From: Gari tellinella | Taxonomy: Eukaryota; Mollusca; Bivalvia; Cardiida; Psammobiidae | NCBI GenBank assembly: GCA_922989275.2 | Contig: OV277861.1 | Span: 20,304,479-20,368,478, forward strand | Direction of reading: 5' to 3' | Length of the DNA: 64,000 nt | In this document: piece after piece, positions 1 through 15,100 of the stretch | Numbering within the stretch: position 1 is the first letter of the stretch | Layout of the letters: each line of letters opens with the position of its first letter | Program-made: the position numbers and the translations under genes | The notes under the pieces: generated by a model | The model's input: the letters and a program-made list of their open reading frames with translations, nothing else | Databases searched by the model: none | What the model was told of the DNA's origin: nothing

Positions 1-120
1 GCACCTATTAGGTCAAATTACTGTGTGATAAAAGCAATTAGGTACAATTTTTATAATAATTACAGCAGGTATATGTGGCGGCCCAATTTTTAGGATTTCT
101 TACGGTATTAAGCTGAGTAC

Positions 121-3100
121 CTGGTGCTGTATGTGCTGACGGTTGTAAGAAGACAGGGCGGTGTTTGGCGTTCTGGAGAGAGGGGACTCCCTGCATGGTA
201 ACGTTTTTACCATCTGGTATCATCAACACAGTATGTAAAGTGAGGCACTGAAATCAAACAGCAAACAATGGTTACATATATCTAATACATGGGCAAATGT
301 CAATACTTGAACTTTTATGGGACGTTTTGTCATTATCAATTATTAAAGCACTAATTGGGCCTTCACAAACTTCAGCTTAGTGGCCATTCAAAGATGAAAC
401 ATGACTTTCTCTCTCTATTCTAATTCTGTAGGAGATCAATTACTGACAGTGACAAGTTGACCTAATCCATAACCAAACAGGTACACCTTTTTACACCTTT
501 AATTTATTCCTCTATTAAAGAAAATAGCTCCACTTTATACACTCATGAATATGCACCATAAGAATTACCTCAGTCACAGGCAGACGGTAGCTTGAAGAAG
601 GCTGAAGGTGAAGCAGCATGCTCCTTAACCCATTACCCCATATTACATCTTTAATTTATTCCTCTACTGAAGAAAAAAAATCTAATTTACACTCTTACAA
701 ATGAGAATCATAAGCAATATTTTCAATATTCTAGCAGATAATAGCTTAAAGCAGACTGAAAGTAAAGCAGAATGTGCCTTAAGGCGCATTCTGCTTTATT
801 TTCAACCATCTTTAAGTAGTCACTCGTCTCTAAAACTAGACACAGACAATGGGTTAAGGTACTTCATGCTTTATTTTCAGCCTGCTCTAAGCACCAATCT
901 GCCTGTGACTGAAAAAAAGCTGTTGATGAATGGGTTAAAACAAGATCAAATAATATCGTACGAGTAAATCCTTGTTGAAAATATTTACACAATAAATCAC
1001 AAACTTTATGGTTACCTCCCCTAGCTGCTGTTGCTCCTGGTTGATACTGGGATAATGTATCATTGCTTGGTCTCCATCAAAATGCTGAACTGAGACAGGT
1101 AAGGGCTTAGACAGACCCTCTGCCCTCCGCTCCGGAGTCCTAGATCTGCTTCTGCTCTCTAAAACGCCAAAAAACAAACTATGTTTAAACCTATCGATTA
1201 ATAGTTTTTCCAGGGTTGAAGAAAGGTGTGAATGCGTGACTGCTTAAAATATAGTTAAAGACAAGACTGTGCGTTCAATAAACGTTTATGCCCCTGGAGA
1301 CATCCTTGACAATATATTCTGAATCTTTTCTAAGTCCAAATTAGGTCAAGGTCAAACTGAGCTGGGGTAATATGGGTGAATTGGTAATGGTCCAAGGCAT
1401 AACTGTATAAGTATTGATACTTTGTAGTAAGTAGTGTTGATGCTAGACGAAACAGTAAAATCTTAAAAATATTCCAAGTCCAAATTAGGTCAAGGTCAAA
1501 ATCAAGGTTTGGTAATATTGGTGGATTGGTAGTGATCAAGGGCAACAACTGTATAAGTATCAAAGCAAAGTAGTTAATTGTGTTGATGCTAGACGAAACA
1601 GTAAAATCTAGATAACCAAGAAATAGTCCATTTAAAATATTTTTAGTCCAAACTAGGTGAAGGTCAAAATCAAGGTTGGGTGATATTGGTGGATATGAAA
1701 TGGTCCAAGGCAACAACTGTATAAGTATCCAAGCATTTGAGTAAACAGTGTTGGTGCTAGAAGAAACAGTAAAATCTACTTAACCTTGTTATGGATGGAC
1801 AGACAGGACGATCCCTATATGCCTCCGCTTGCTTTAAGTAGCCATTGTCATGATTTTCTATTGTCAAGGTTTCCTATGCTCCTGTATCAGGACAGGATCA
1901 TAAGCAGGGCTCCAGATAAGTAGATAACAAAACCAATATTTTCTCACTCATTTCAGCACCAAACTCTATGATGTTACTACTCATTAGAATTGTCTCTTTG
2001 AGACGATTCTAATGAGTAGTAACATTAAAGGGTTTAATGCACAAAAAATATTTTAGCTTTTGAAATACTTCCCTTATCTGTAGCCCTGATAAACATGGAT
2101 TTATCTCAAGAATAGGTAACAGCATGGAAAGTCCTTAATACTATGAATGAAAGAATCTGAATAAAATATTATCTCATATCAAAATGTAACTCAATGTTGA
2201 TCATCCACAGACAATTTCTATTAAGTGAGCATGAGTTATTATGGGGAGGGAATGTATAATACATATATTTCAATAATTGACCGGGGAATTCACATAAGGT
2301 AAAAACTCGATTCTACGAACTCGCGTTTGTTCAAACATACCCATATTTCAAAGTTAAACGTGGCTGAGCCACGTTTTAACTTTGAAATACTGGTATGTTT
2401 GACTTAAACGAGATCGACTTATCAAAATTCAACTTACGAAATACTGGTAAGATCGATTTAAGCGAGTTCGTAGTACCGAATTTTGACTGTATATTCTTAC
2501 CAATGCCTCTTGGAGCCCCTTGCTCTGGACCACCTGTACTGACTTTCTGGGGCACGGCTGGAGGTACTGGGGGTTTAGGGATATTTTGAGGAGCAGCAGG
2601 GGCTGCAGCAATGGGGACAATCTTAGCTTTACCAGTCATCTCAGCCAGTTTGGTCTTGGCCAAGGCCGTAGGAAACTCTTTACTGTCAGAAGCCAGCTCT
2701 ACAACCAACTGAAATAGACGACAAGGACAGGGGTAATCTATGAACAGTAACATAGAAAACAACTTAACCCTTTACTTCACAGCTTTTTTCATTGTTTAAG
2801 ACAGGTGGTTGCTTAAAGCAAGTTTTAAGTAAAACAGAAAGCTTATGTAGAAGCTTTTTGCTTTACTTTCAGACTGCTTTAAACAGCCTTTTTTGGATTT
2901 AAACAAGACTCTGCGCTCAAGATACACATATGCATGTGGATGCATCCTTGACTATAGACTTTAAATCTACATCCAATATGAAGCTATTAAGGTCAATGTG
3001 AAATCAAGGTTGGGTGATATAGATGGATTGGAAATGATTCAAGGCAAAAATTGCATATGGATGGATGAGTTGGGTTTTATGGCACCGCCACACAGAAAAG

Positions 3101-6100
3101 GTCATATAGCACCGATGACTGATGAGGTTTGACAAGAAGTGATGAGATAAGATGGAATTTGCAAACTGTTTTGATCCAGATTTGGCCCAGCGCTTATAAA
3201 GCGTTTGATTCAAGCATTTGATTGATCAGATTTGAGCCTAGGTTAAAATCTGACCAATCAAATGCTTGATATCAATTTCAGACTCAACTCAAAGGATTTA
3301 TAAGCATGGACCCAGATGTCAAATAACAAACGGACTGATCTGAACTGCTTGAAACTTGTCTACAGGAGTCTTCTATGAATTTTAATTGGAAAGTTTTGCA
3401 GACACAATTTCAAAGCAGACAACACTAAAGCAAGATAAAGGTTATCACAATATAAACCACACTGAATCTATTACCTTCAATGCACCAATTAAGCCATCAG
3501 GACCCACTTTGGATCCATTCAAAGATATGTTTCCAGCCTTGTCCGCCTGTCTAACATCAATGTCCCGTCCTATGTGTAGACTCTCAGATTTTAGGATTGA
3601 CTTCAGAGGAATGCCACAACTTCCAATCAATGTAGGCTGCAAAAACAAACATAGATCAGTTACCCTACATTTGAATTGTGAATATAAAGAAAATTCTGAA
3701 ATTTCTATTTTTAAGTTTAGTAGTTTACAGGCCTAATAAAAATTCAGGTCTTTTTCTGGCCATTTTGGGAAAATTGCAATGTATGATTTGGGAATTTTTT
3801 AGCGCAAAAAATCAAATGATTTGGGAATAATTTATAGAATTGATTGCACATTTTTAAAGCTAAATGGCCAGAAAAGGGCATTTGGTAGTTTTTTCCACTT
3901 GTTTTATAATTTTTTATGTGAATTTGACTTATCAGGAACAACCTGTATAAAAAAAAAACTCAAAAATAAAATTGAAATTGGGATATTTTTTTTGTGAAAA
4001 TGGGAATATTTTTTACAATTTCCCATTGGGAATGGGTCCGTTTACCGGACCGTAGATACACCAGAAAAAGGCCTGAAATCTTTGATACAAAGTCATGATA
4101 AAACACCATGGACCAGTTTAAAATACACTCATTACATATGCAGTGTAGACCCAGATCAGAGGGAGTCTACACTGTTTGCTAATTTAAACCAGTATTTATT
4201 AAACTGTCCAGAATTCCAAGTAGACTGGTTCATGCTTTGGTAACTAAAAATACCCACATGGGAACCGTATAATCCACAAGATTTACTTAGTGTTGAAAGA
4301 GTTAAGTGCTACTTTGAGCTATTAATCAATAAAAGAATTAATTCCAAATTTTCAATTCTTATGTATAAATGTTTTAATAAGTAAGTCTGGCCCACATGCA
4401 AATAACTGATCATATTAAACTTGGTGTTGAGATTTGTCAATTCTTGACAAAACTTTCTCTTTCCTAATACTTCAATGACTATTTTATACAAAATATAGCT
4501 TATAGAAGTGTTCAAGAATTAGGATATGAGCTTTTAGCACTCATCTAAAGCTCAAGAGAGGACAGTGTCTTACCACTTTCTGGCCCGCTGTTCGAGAGAA
4601 GACTTTAAAGATGAGGGCATACTTCCACCACCTCTCCACAGCACTTCCATCAAACATAACAGGAAACACTGATCTGTGATTGAATGTCACCACTGCAAGA
4701 TAAAGACTTAATGACAGAGTTTGTACAGTGGCTAGCCCTTCTCCAGCTGAATGGTTTATATGGGTGCAAGGTTATAAAGCTTTTGAGTTGAGTCAGAGAT
4801 CATTCTCAAGCATTTGATTGGTCAGATTTGAGCTTCTGCTCAAATCTGACAAATTAAATGCTTGAGAAGGATATCAGACTTAACCTCAAACACTTTTTAA
4901 GCATGGACCTTGATGCCCATTTCAAACCGTGGTTTGGAAAGTTTCCAGCGGGCAATTTAATAATGAAGGAAAGGGAGAAATTAAGTTAGCAATGACTTTA
5001 CTCATTCTTTACAACCATGTACCTGTAAAGAGTACACTTGTCCTAGCAGTCATTGTAGACCCAGAAAAGAGGGATTTTAATGGAGCCTTCAGATGTGGTC
5101 TGAGATGGTTGTCATTTTGCAAGAAATTGCCATAAACCCAAACTGTTAATAGTCAAAAATGGGCAGGAATTTATTGGATACTGGAACTGTCCCTTTGAAC
5201 TATCATGGTTGAATGGGTCCAAAAAATATTTTTGATATGGAAATATACTGAAGAATATAAGATTATTTTTACCTCCATTCTTAACATTCCTGGAGACGAC
5301 CCTCATGACCTCTGTTGCCATGGCATTAGGTGAGTATTTATCTCTAGAGGTAGCAACAACTGGAAACTGATATTCGATGAAGTATGTGCTGAAATACAAA
5401 TAAAATAGTGGGTTTTTTTTCTGACATAATGAGACTCTTAATACATAAATACGTCTTTTTACACAATTGATTTATTCCTCAACTGAAGAAACTATATCCA
5501 ATTTATACAGTCTTCATTTATGTACCATAAGAAATATTTTCAATTCCTAGCAGATGATAGCCTAAAGCAGGCTGAAAGTAAAACAGAATGCTTTAACTCT
5601 TTGCATGCTGGGTAATTTTTTCATCTGCAACAATTGTCATCTGCTATTGTTCTAAAAACAGATTTTTCAATACAGGATCAGAGAGTCAAAGAATTTGGAT
5701 CCTGATGAGACGCTGCGTCTCATCAGGATCCAAACTGTTTGCAAAAGGAAATCACTGTGGCAGATACATCCGCCGCTAGCATGCAAAGATTTAAGTGACC
5801 AGCTATCTTCACTTCTAGAAACAGGCTATGGGGTAATGAATTAAGAAGCCCTCTGATCAGGGTCTGCACTGTTTGTTTTATTCTTATTTTATTGAAAGAT
5901 TTTCTCAACAACCGTCAGCACAAAATTTAAACATTTACTGAACATTTTTTAAAGTGAAATAGTCAGTATAAACTGCAAACAAATGAATAAGCTAGAGATC
6001 ACTAAGGCTAGTGCTACACTGTGTACATACCAGGTTTTCTTGGACTTGGGTGAGGGTCGAGGTGGCTTCAAGCCATATTTTGTCCTTGACTTAGGCCTAC

Positions 6101-9100
6101 TGGCTGATGTATCTAAATCTGCACCAATCAGGTGAAGCTGGTCAATTGTTACCCTGGCAACATGCACCCGGCCTAGTAGTGTTAAACGCTCTACACTTAG
6201 CCCATCCACAGTTTGCTTCTTATTGCGTCTTGATGATTCATCTACAATATACCAGTGTATGGAATGAAATGAAATGCTACAATAAAATGTAGAAAATGTC
6301 AAGTTTTTTATACATTACTTTAATCCGATCAGACACCAGATTACCCAGCATCTGATCTGGTTCCAAACTGTTTGTCACTTGAACACAATTGTATAAGTAT
6401 AAACATATTTATTGTGAAAAATTAACATCTTCTCCAGTGTAAGAGTCATTGTCCCCTATTTCCCAGGTTATAAAGCTTTTGAGCTGAATCTGAGATCGTT
6501 CTCAAGCATTTGATTGGTCAAACTCGAGCTTATGCTCATGAGATTGTTCTCAAGTATTTGATTGGTCACATTTGAGCTTTTGCTCAGCAAAAGCTCAAAT
6601 CTGACCAATCAAATGCTTCTAAATGATCTTACTCAACTCAGAAGCTTTATAACCTTGGGACCAGATGTCGCTAATTTACCTTTGGTTGGGGGCTCCTCGA
6701 TATCTGAGGGTACCATGTCAAAGGAGACTCTGGACGACTCTGACCTCGGAGTACTGACCACACTGACAGCATCGCTCTCACTGCCACTGCCTCGAGAGCG
6801 AGACTTTGAACTTCTTCGCTTTTTACTCCCTTTTCTTTTCACTTTTACTCTAGATTTTCGTTTTGGAGTTCTTACAGATTTAGGTTTTTTAGGTTCAGGT
6901 TCCGGGAAGGCAAGATTGAGACTGGACACAGAGGAAGCTCTTGATGGAGGTCGCTGTAATAATAATAATATACAGTAAAACCTCTTTATTACGACCACTA
7001 AAAGGAAGGCTAATTGGTTGTTTAAAATACAGGTGACTAGACAACCAGGACTCACCCTTATAAGAAGGATTAATCAATGGCATGGTTAATCAAACTGGAT
7101 GATGATGACAGCTTAACCCTTTCCCCAATAGAAGCGACTTTTAGCGCATTTAATTTATTCCTCCGCTGAAGAAAATAGTTCCAAATTGTACAGTCATGAA
7201 TATAATTTATAAGAATTATATTCAGTTTCCTTGCAGATTATAGCTTAAAGCAGGCTGAACGTAAAGCAGAATGTGCCTTAAGGCACATTCTGCTTTACTT
7301 TCAATCTGCTTTAAGGTCACATATCTTCAAAACTAGAAACAGGCTATGGGGTAAAGGGTTAAAGCAAGGTGACAGTAAAACAAAGCTCCTAGAGGAGCTT
7401 TCTGTTTTACTGTCACCTTGCTTTAAGCAGTCTACTGTCACCTGTCTTAAAACACTGAATATTTAAGACAATTTAGTGGTTGTAATAAATAGGTTTTACT
7501 GTATTGCCAATTACAGTAAAACCCTTCTATTAAAACCACTCAAAAGAACAATAATAACTATATTTAGCTATGCTAACGACAGAATGATGACCTCATAAAG
7601 ACAACAGTAATGCAGAAATATTATATAGGAAACTAATTAGTCACGCACAAGACATGTGACCTTGTAAAGCAGGAAGACAGTAAAGATCCAAAATGAAACT
7701 TTTGTGATTATAAATAAGCACAATTTTTTGATTGAGCAGATAAACTATAAACTTTTCTACAAAACAGCATACATGTATGTCAATCATGTGTTCAGAGGTC
7801 TAAATTCTGATTTAACCCTTTACTCCATAGGAAAAAACGCCTGATAAATCTGGCTCGGTGTATAACCAAAAAGATGCCTATGCCTACCATATTGGATACA
7901 TCTTCTATACTGGCATGCCTTTTGAACTTGAGTTCATCAGCACTAATATCACTGAGGCCGTCAGACGAGGCGAGGTTTTTGTAGAACAGTTCATTCAGGA
8001 TAGACTCGTTGTGAAGGGGATCTTCGGGATCACTCAGAATATCGTCATCTCCAGATATACTGTTGGCTGGACTGCCATGAAGAGCCTTCAAAACCTGAAG
8101 AAGACACAATCGGTAACGATGTGACTTTGAAGAATCAACACATTACCACATAAATACATCTTTTTACACCTTAAATTTATTCTTTCACTGAAGAACATAT
8201 TTCCACTTTATACAATCATGAATATACATCATATACTGGAAGATGGTAGCTTAAAACGGGCTGAAAATAAAGCAGAATGTGCCTTTCAACCTGCTTTAAG
8301 TAGACATCTGCGTTCAAAATTAGAAACATGATGCGGGTAAATGGTTAAGCCTGTTTCAAGACAGCAAATTCTTAGTTGTACAATCTATTATAACTATTTA
8401 ACCAACATAGGCGACTGAATTTGTCTTTGTAAACAGTTCGGATCCTGATAAGATGCCTAGATATGCAGTGTCTTATCAGGATCTACACTATTTGAAACTT
8501 ATATTGATATTTGTTTAAGTACTTTAAATCTTACTTTGAAATAAGTAATAGTTTAGAATTTAAGAAATAAGTAATAGCTTAGAATTTAAGAAATGTTTTT
8601 AAAGCATACAATAAAATGGAAATGGGTTCAAACAGGCCATCAAAGCTAGCTGTGAAAGTGTTAACCCATTACCCCTTAAAAACGCCTGTTTACGCCTCTT
8701 ACTTATTCCTCCACTGATGAAAAAAGTTCCAGTTTATACAGCAAAGAATATGCACCAAAAGAAAATTTTTCCATATCCTAGAAGATGGTAGCTTAAAGCA
8801 GGCTGAAAGTAAAGCAGAATGTGCCTTAAGGCACATTCTGCTTTACTTTCAACCTGCTTTAAGTGGTCACCTGTTTTCGAAGCAAGAAATAGGCTAAGAG
8901 GTAATGGGTTAAATAACAATAATGGTGAGAATTACTAGACATGATAGAACAATGAAAAGCTAATACTACTCATTAAGCTCTCAAATCAAAGAACCATCGT
9001 CAAAGGTAAATAATTTAGTTTACAGGGTAAACTAATTTCTTTTTTCTAAATGGATGCTTAGAGCTCCAGATAAGAGTGAATAAACATTTAACCCTTTCCC

Positions 9101-12100
9101 ACATAGCATGTCTCTAGTATTGAATATAGGTGTCCACTTAAAGCAGGTTAAAAGTAAAGCAGAATGCGCCTTAAGCGCATTCTGCTTTACTTTCAGCCTG
9201 CTTTAAGCTATCATCTGCTTGAATATAGAAAATATTTTGTATGATACATATTTATGACTGTATAAATTGGAACTATTTTCTTCAGTGAAGGAATAAACTT
9301 AATACGCTAAAAGGCGCTTCTATGGGGGAAAGGGTTAAACATTTTCTCCTTTATATCTCTGCAAAACCCAGTGTTGTGACTACTCATTAGAATTGTCTCT
9401 TTCATAAAATTCTAATGAGTAGTCACATCACAGGGTTTAATGCAGACACAATAACTTTCGTTTTTGAAATACACCCCTTATTCCAAGCCTTGACACCTTT
9501 CACAAAATTTTCATCCCGGCTACCACACTAGAGCATTACTGTGCGTTTCATGGCTGCCATTTCTCCTAATTTTTCCGAAATCTTCAGATTTTTATCCTAG
9601 CAGATGGTAGTTTAAAGCAGGCTGAAAGTAAAGCAGAATGCGCCTTAAGGCGCATTCTGCTTTACTTTCAACCTGCTTTAAGTAATCGGGCTTGAAAAAT
9701 AGAAAGTTTTGAAATCTTAGGATTTTTCATGATCAACTTATGGCAGCCCTGGAGTTTTGTTTTCTTACAGCAATGTCTTCAGTGAGTTGACCACCAAATA
9801 CCAGATCTACAGCGGCCTCGTCCACGTTGTGTCTGCCAGGGGAGCCATACAAATTCTCCGCTCGAAGAATCTCTCGCAGAAAACTACCATCAGCACTCCT
9901 GCAATGAAGTAGACAAATTTAAACAGTCTTAAAATAGTTAACAGAACTAACAATACAAATATAAAGTGACCTCTCAGTGATGTAGCATAGAAACCTTTTA
10001 CAGCAAGTTACTGCTTGATGCTGGATAGAACAAGACAGCTTTCAACAAACTTAATACAAGAGCGACTGTACAAGGAGAAAACATCTAATTATTGTAATGT
10101 CCTCATTTTTTCCTTGGTGCAAGATTATTTAAAGCAGAAAATGATAATTAAGTCAAATGTTTATCAGTAATTCAGTAAACCTATTAATAAATGGGTTCCA
10201 AGAATAACACAAGAGCACCAACCTTAGTGAAATGTTAGGGTCGTCTCTTCTACTGGGAACCAGCCTTTCTGGTTGTTCCTGTGACTGGGTACCATCAGTA
10301 CCAGATTTTGAATCAAGGGCTGATATGATCATCTGTTCTCTCAGCTTGTTTCCCCGGTCTAGTAACACAGATAGCAAGTTACTGTCCCCAGACCTCTGTG
10401 TCTGACTACTCTGTGCTTGAGGCTCTACAAAGACAAAGACAAAATACACTTTTATTTTTCCCCTCTCTCCTGTATTAAACCTTGTTCTGCTATAAGTGTA
10501 TATTTGTGCATTTTAAAACAGTGCAGAGCCAGATCAGACAGCTCCTTTAGCAGCTGTCTGATCAGGTTCTCCACTGTTTTCTTATAGGATCTGACCAGTG
10601 CATACTAGCAAGTGGCTGCTTAAAACAGGCTGAAGTAAACAGAAAGTTTATCAAACTTTACTATCAGCTTTTTTTAAGCAATCACCTGTCTTAAACATGG
10701 ACGATAAGCTATGGGGAAAGGGTAAAAAGTCTTCATTATTTAGAGAAACAGAATACAATCAGTGATGCATGACACCTTGTAAAGAAAAATTAGAAAATAA
10801 AATCAATCTCGATGTCTCTCACCTCTCTTTGGTGTGGCCACTTGGTTACTAATGTGGGTCCTGACCACATCACCATTGGTGGTTATGGCCACAGTACTTC
10901 TGTTGTCGATGGGCTGATAGCGTCTTTCTACAGGATCTGGACCATACTGTAACTGTTGACGTAGGTCCTCTGTGTAACCATTGGCTAGTCGTGTCTCAGC
11001 ATTCTGCAGTGAACATGTTTTTCAAACACATCAATATGAGAAAAAGCATTTTTGGTTTTATCTCAATTTATAGTTTTGTGAGAGCAAAAATTTTCATTTT
11101 AAACTAGATGCTACAAGACATGTTTAACCCTTTACCCCATAGCCTGTTTTTAGTTCAATAGGTGACTATTTAAAGCAGTTTGAAAGTAAAGCAGAATGTG
11201 CCTTTAGGCACATTCTGCTTTACTTTCAGCCTGCTTTAAGCTACCAATTGCTACAATAAAAAATATTCTTTATGGAACATATTCATGACTGTATAAATTG
11301 GAACATTTCTTTTAGCTCAGGAATAAACTGAATGCGCTAAAAGGCGCTTCTATGGGTTAATAATAACAACATATACTTTATCAGTATTGAATGAATGAAT
11401 GAATGATTGGTGTTTTACGGCCCATCGACACAAAAAGGTCATTTAGAGCCGAATACTTTATCAGTTCATAACCTATATAGGTTTAACGCTGTTCAACCTT
11501 ATATTTAGATTTTTTTAAAAAACAGTGTAGACCCAGATCAGATGCTGTGTGATGAGGGTCTGCACTGCTTCCTTATCTATAGTTCTGTCAGTCATGAGTC
11601 TTTCTTTGAGAATAATTTCCTTATATCATTATGCAATGTAATAGTTCAGTTGACAGATATTTACATATTATATTCAGCGTGAGAAGAGTTAATACGAGAG
11701 AAAACTTCTAACATAAATATCTATGAAGGAGAATTGTTATAGAAATTCAGACCTGGTGAGATGCCGGTGAGATGAATGGGTCCTCGACTGGTTTTCTGGG
11801 TTGGTCAGTGTGGGGGATGGGCTGAGATTGTTTAGGGTAGGTGGACTCCTGGGTCACATGAGATGTATAGGTCTCCATGCTCAGATCTGTGGTTGGAATT
11901 GATCCAGTGCTGTCATAGGATGCTGAAATCAGTAAACTATAACTTTAAAGTAGAAGCAACAAATGATCAAAATAAATCTTTGCCTTAAGGCTTACTGTTA
12001 ACCCTTTGAGCCCTAGTCCCGCATATAGGCGTCCTTTTCAAACAGTATACATGTGAAAAGTGCACTTGTCCTATGCAAACAGTAACCAGGGGAATGGGCC

Positions 12101-15100
12101 ATATTCCATAAATGGTGAGGGTAAAGATGTTGGTTTCAATCATACACACCAATGAAACGTTGTCTTGGTATCTCTTTGCCCTGTCAATCATAGCTTGTTT
12201 ATCAGGGTTAAGACAGGCGGCTGATACAAGCACACTCAACATACTATAATCATACAGAAAAATTCTGCTTTCAACCTGCTTTAAACGATGTATGTACTGT
12301 AGTAATAGCTTCCTACGGCTTTATAAGGACAGGATAGAAGCATGATTACACAATTCTATGAGGAAAAAGTAACAATGTTACGTAAAGAGGCATTTCTTGT
12401 TATAGAAAGTGTTCAAGGTTTTAATCTTATAAACCTGACTTACCCATAAGAGATTCAATCATCAGAGAAACATGCAGTTCACCAATTTTTTCTTCAGTAG
12501 GGGAGATAATTGGATAGAGACCATTGACAGGTCTGTTTGGGCCCAGCTGTCCTATGTGTGGCACCTCCACTGTACCGATGGGAACCAACATGGTGCCACT
12601 CAGTACCTCCAGAACCAAACTGCCCATATCATTAAGGTAGGAGGAAAACTGCTTAGGGCCAGATCTGACAGGGTACCTGGTTGTTGTTTTGGAGTCAGCT
12701 GTGTTCCCCCTCTTCATATCAACTGGTCTATAATTAAGAAATAAGAAAAAAAAAGGTGGGTTCCTCGGAACATGTGTCACCTACCAGCAAGTATCAGTCT
12801 AACATTCTCTTTCAATAAACGAAATTTAATTTCAAAATCTTCAGTAAAACAGAAGAAATCTGCATGAAAAGAAAATGTTGAACAGGGTATTTATAACTCT
12901 CACAAAATTTATGCAAGAGTTATGAACTTATGACCCTTGTGCAACACTCTTCCACTTGTAAAGCTCTTTCCATAAATGAAGTTTCATCTTAAAAGCTTCA
13001 GTAGAGCAAGAGTTATGAGGCGTGACGTAAAAAGCGTCACGGACAGACGGGCGGACATCTTTCCATTTGGGCACATGTTGGTTTTTTTTTCTTTTGTTTA
13101 AAAGTACCCAATAGCAACAAAAAAATAAAAATAACAATAGGGCAATCAAGGAATGAATGGAATCTATTGTTCTCCCTACCCAACAAAGGACCTTTCGTGC
13201 GTGCGGATGGACAGACGAACGACAGAGACACCGGAAAGTGATTCCTAAGTCAGTAAGTGTCACCTCTGCCTACAGCAGGTGACACAAAAAGTGACATGTA
13301 CCTACTGTGCTATCTCGTAAATACTGGAATTAGTTGCTACTGATATTGAATAGAAGATAAATTGACAAAATTTTAAGCAAAAGTGGCAGCTGAATATAAT
13401 ACATGAGAAACAGTATACACAAATCTTTATACATTATTTCTGCATGTATTTAGATATCAGTGCATTTTCAGTAAATGACAGAATAACCCTTTACCCCATT
13501 GCCTGTTTCTAGTTTTGAAGCCGGTTGACCACTTGAAGCAGGTTGATAGTAAAGCAGAATGCGCCTAAAGGCGCATTCTGCTTTACTCTCAGTCTGCTTT
13601 AAGCTATTATCTGCTAGGCCATAGAAAATATTTTATATAGAACATATGTATATGTAGACGTCATATTTTTTCAAGTGAATGATTATACCTGAATAACACT
13701 CCATCTGCAGGCTCTCCCCACCATTTCATGCGAACATGTGTTATATCTGGAGTGTTGGGAACGTCCCACGTCACCTGAGTCACAGACAGGCGACAAAAAC
13801 ATCGCAGCTGTCCTTCCACTTGGGGTGGAAGTCCTGTACTGGCTTCAACATCTTCTACATGCCAGTTTTCACCTAAATTATAAAGAGACATTGTTAATAG
13901 TTGTCAGCCCAATACTTAGATTTTCAATACACATATGCACAACATAAGATAGGTCTGTAACAATACGGCAGTGCACTGATATTTGTGATATTTCGTTGTT
14001 AAAACCACACCCACTTTATGGCGCTAGTAAATATCGTCTGCAGAATTTGTCGTCTGCAACCTTTGTCATCTGCAACAATTCTCTGAGTTAATTTTTGTGC
14101 ATTTTTTTTCAGAAAATATCAGTGTCAAACAGTTTGTATCTATATAAGATGATGCGCGTCTCATCTTGATCCATACTGTTTGCATAATTTAATGAATAAC
14201 AGATTGTTAAGTTGTTTACTCTTTCTAGATCTACTCCATAGATAGAAATCTAGACCATTTGAACTACTTCATTTATTCTCTCAAGAAAATAGATATAGTT
14301 CCAGTTTACCTTTACTAGTCATGAATGAATAATATATATAAGAACCATAAGAAATAGTTCTTATATCCTAGCAGATGTAAGATCTAGCTTAAAGCAGGCT
14401 TAAACTTTTACTGAAGCAGAATGCTCCTGAAGAGTATTCTGCTTAATTTTCAGCCTAGATGCTAGAATCAGTATTATAAAAAGTATATCTCTGGGTGAAA
14501 ATTGTCTCTGTCTTAGTGGTCTATAGACTTATCTAGTTTCACTGATTTAAAAAAAATGGCGAAAAAGGTGTGGCAAAAAAAGCTCCCTATTTGGCACCCC
14601 AATCCCCCTATTAAAATGACAAAATCTCCCTATTTGGGTCCAAGAAAATATCACATGTATGTATAACATACATAAAAAAATGGCGAAAAATTTGGCTCCA
14701 AAAATATTATTTTGGCGCAAACTTTTTTCATTTGGCGCAAGTGCTGGCGCAAGAAAATTTTAAGCCAGGGTGAACCTTGCAACAACATAAGATAGGTCTG
14801 TAACAATACGGCAGTGCACTGATATTTGGTGGTACAATAGTTGTATTTGTATAGGTGCACAGTGGTTCGATCATTGACAATTTTTTATAAAGAAGAAGAA
14901 GAGCATAAATTTTCATATATGACTTTGTGCTGTTTTTGTAACTTTTAGGTGATCCATCTAATCTAAAAAAAAATAAGAATCCTGTTCACTATATAGCCTA
15001 GCACATGCTGATTCCATAGATGATAGAGGCTTTTTTCTTTTCTTCTTATTCAGGGCTGGACAAATATTTTTCAAGGCAAAACTTGCCCGGCAGGACAAGC

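Noticed and set aside
2395..2589. Plus-strand frame MFDLNEIDLSKFNL
   Set aside because: A translation of a family F MITE end running antisense into C2CD3 exon 14; similar MFDLTEFEISKF at 43710 is the same MITE.
6562..6978. 138-codon plus-strand frame
   Set aside because: Antisense shadow of C2CD3 exon 9; splice sites and phases support the minus strand only.
7858..8124. 88-codon plus-strand frame
   Set aside because: Antisense shadow of C2CD3 exon 8.
8734..8919. Frames with KQVESKAECALRRILLYFQ, recurring at 701, 23813, 37871 and 63217
   Set aside because: These cross the core hairpin of family A MITEs; both arms happen to be open. No gene context.
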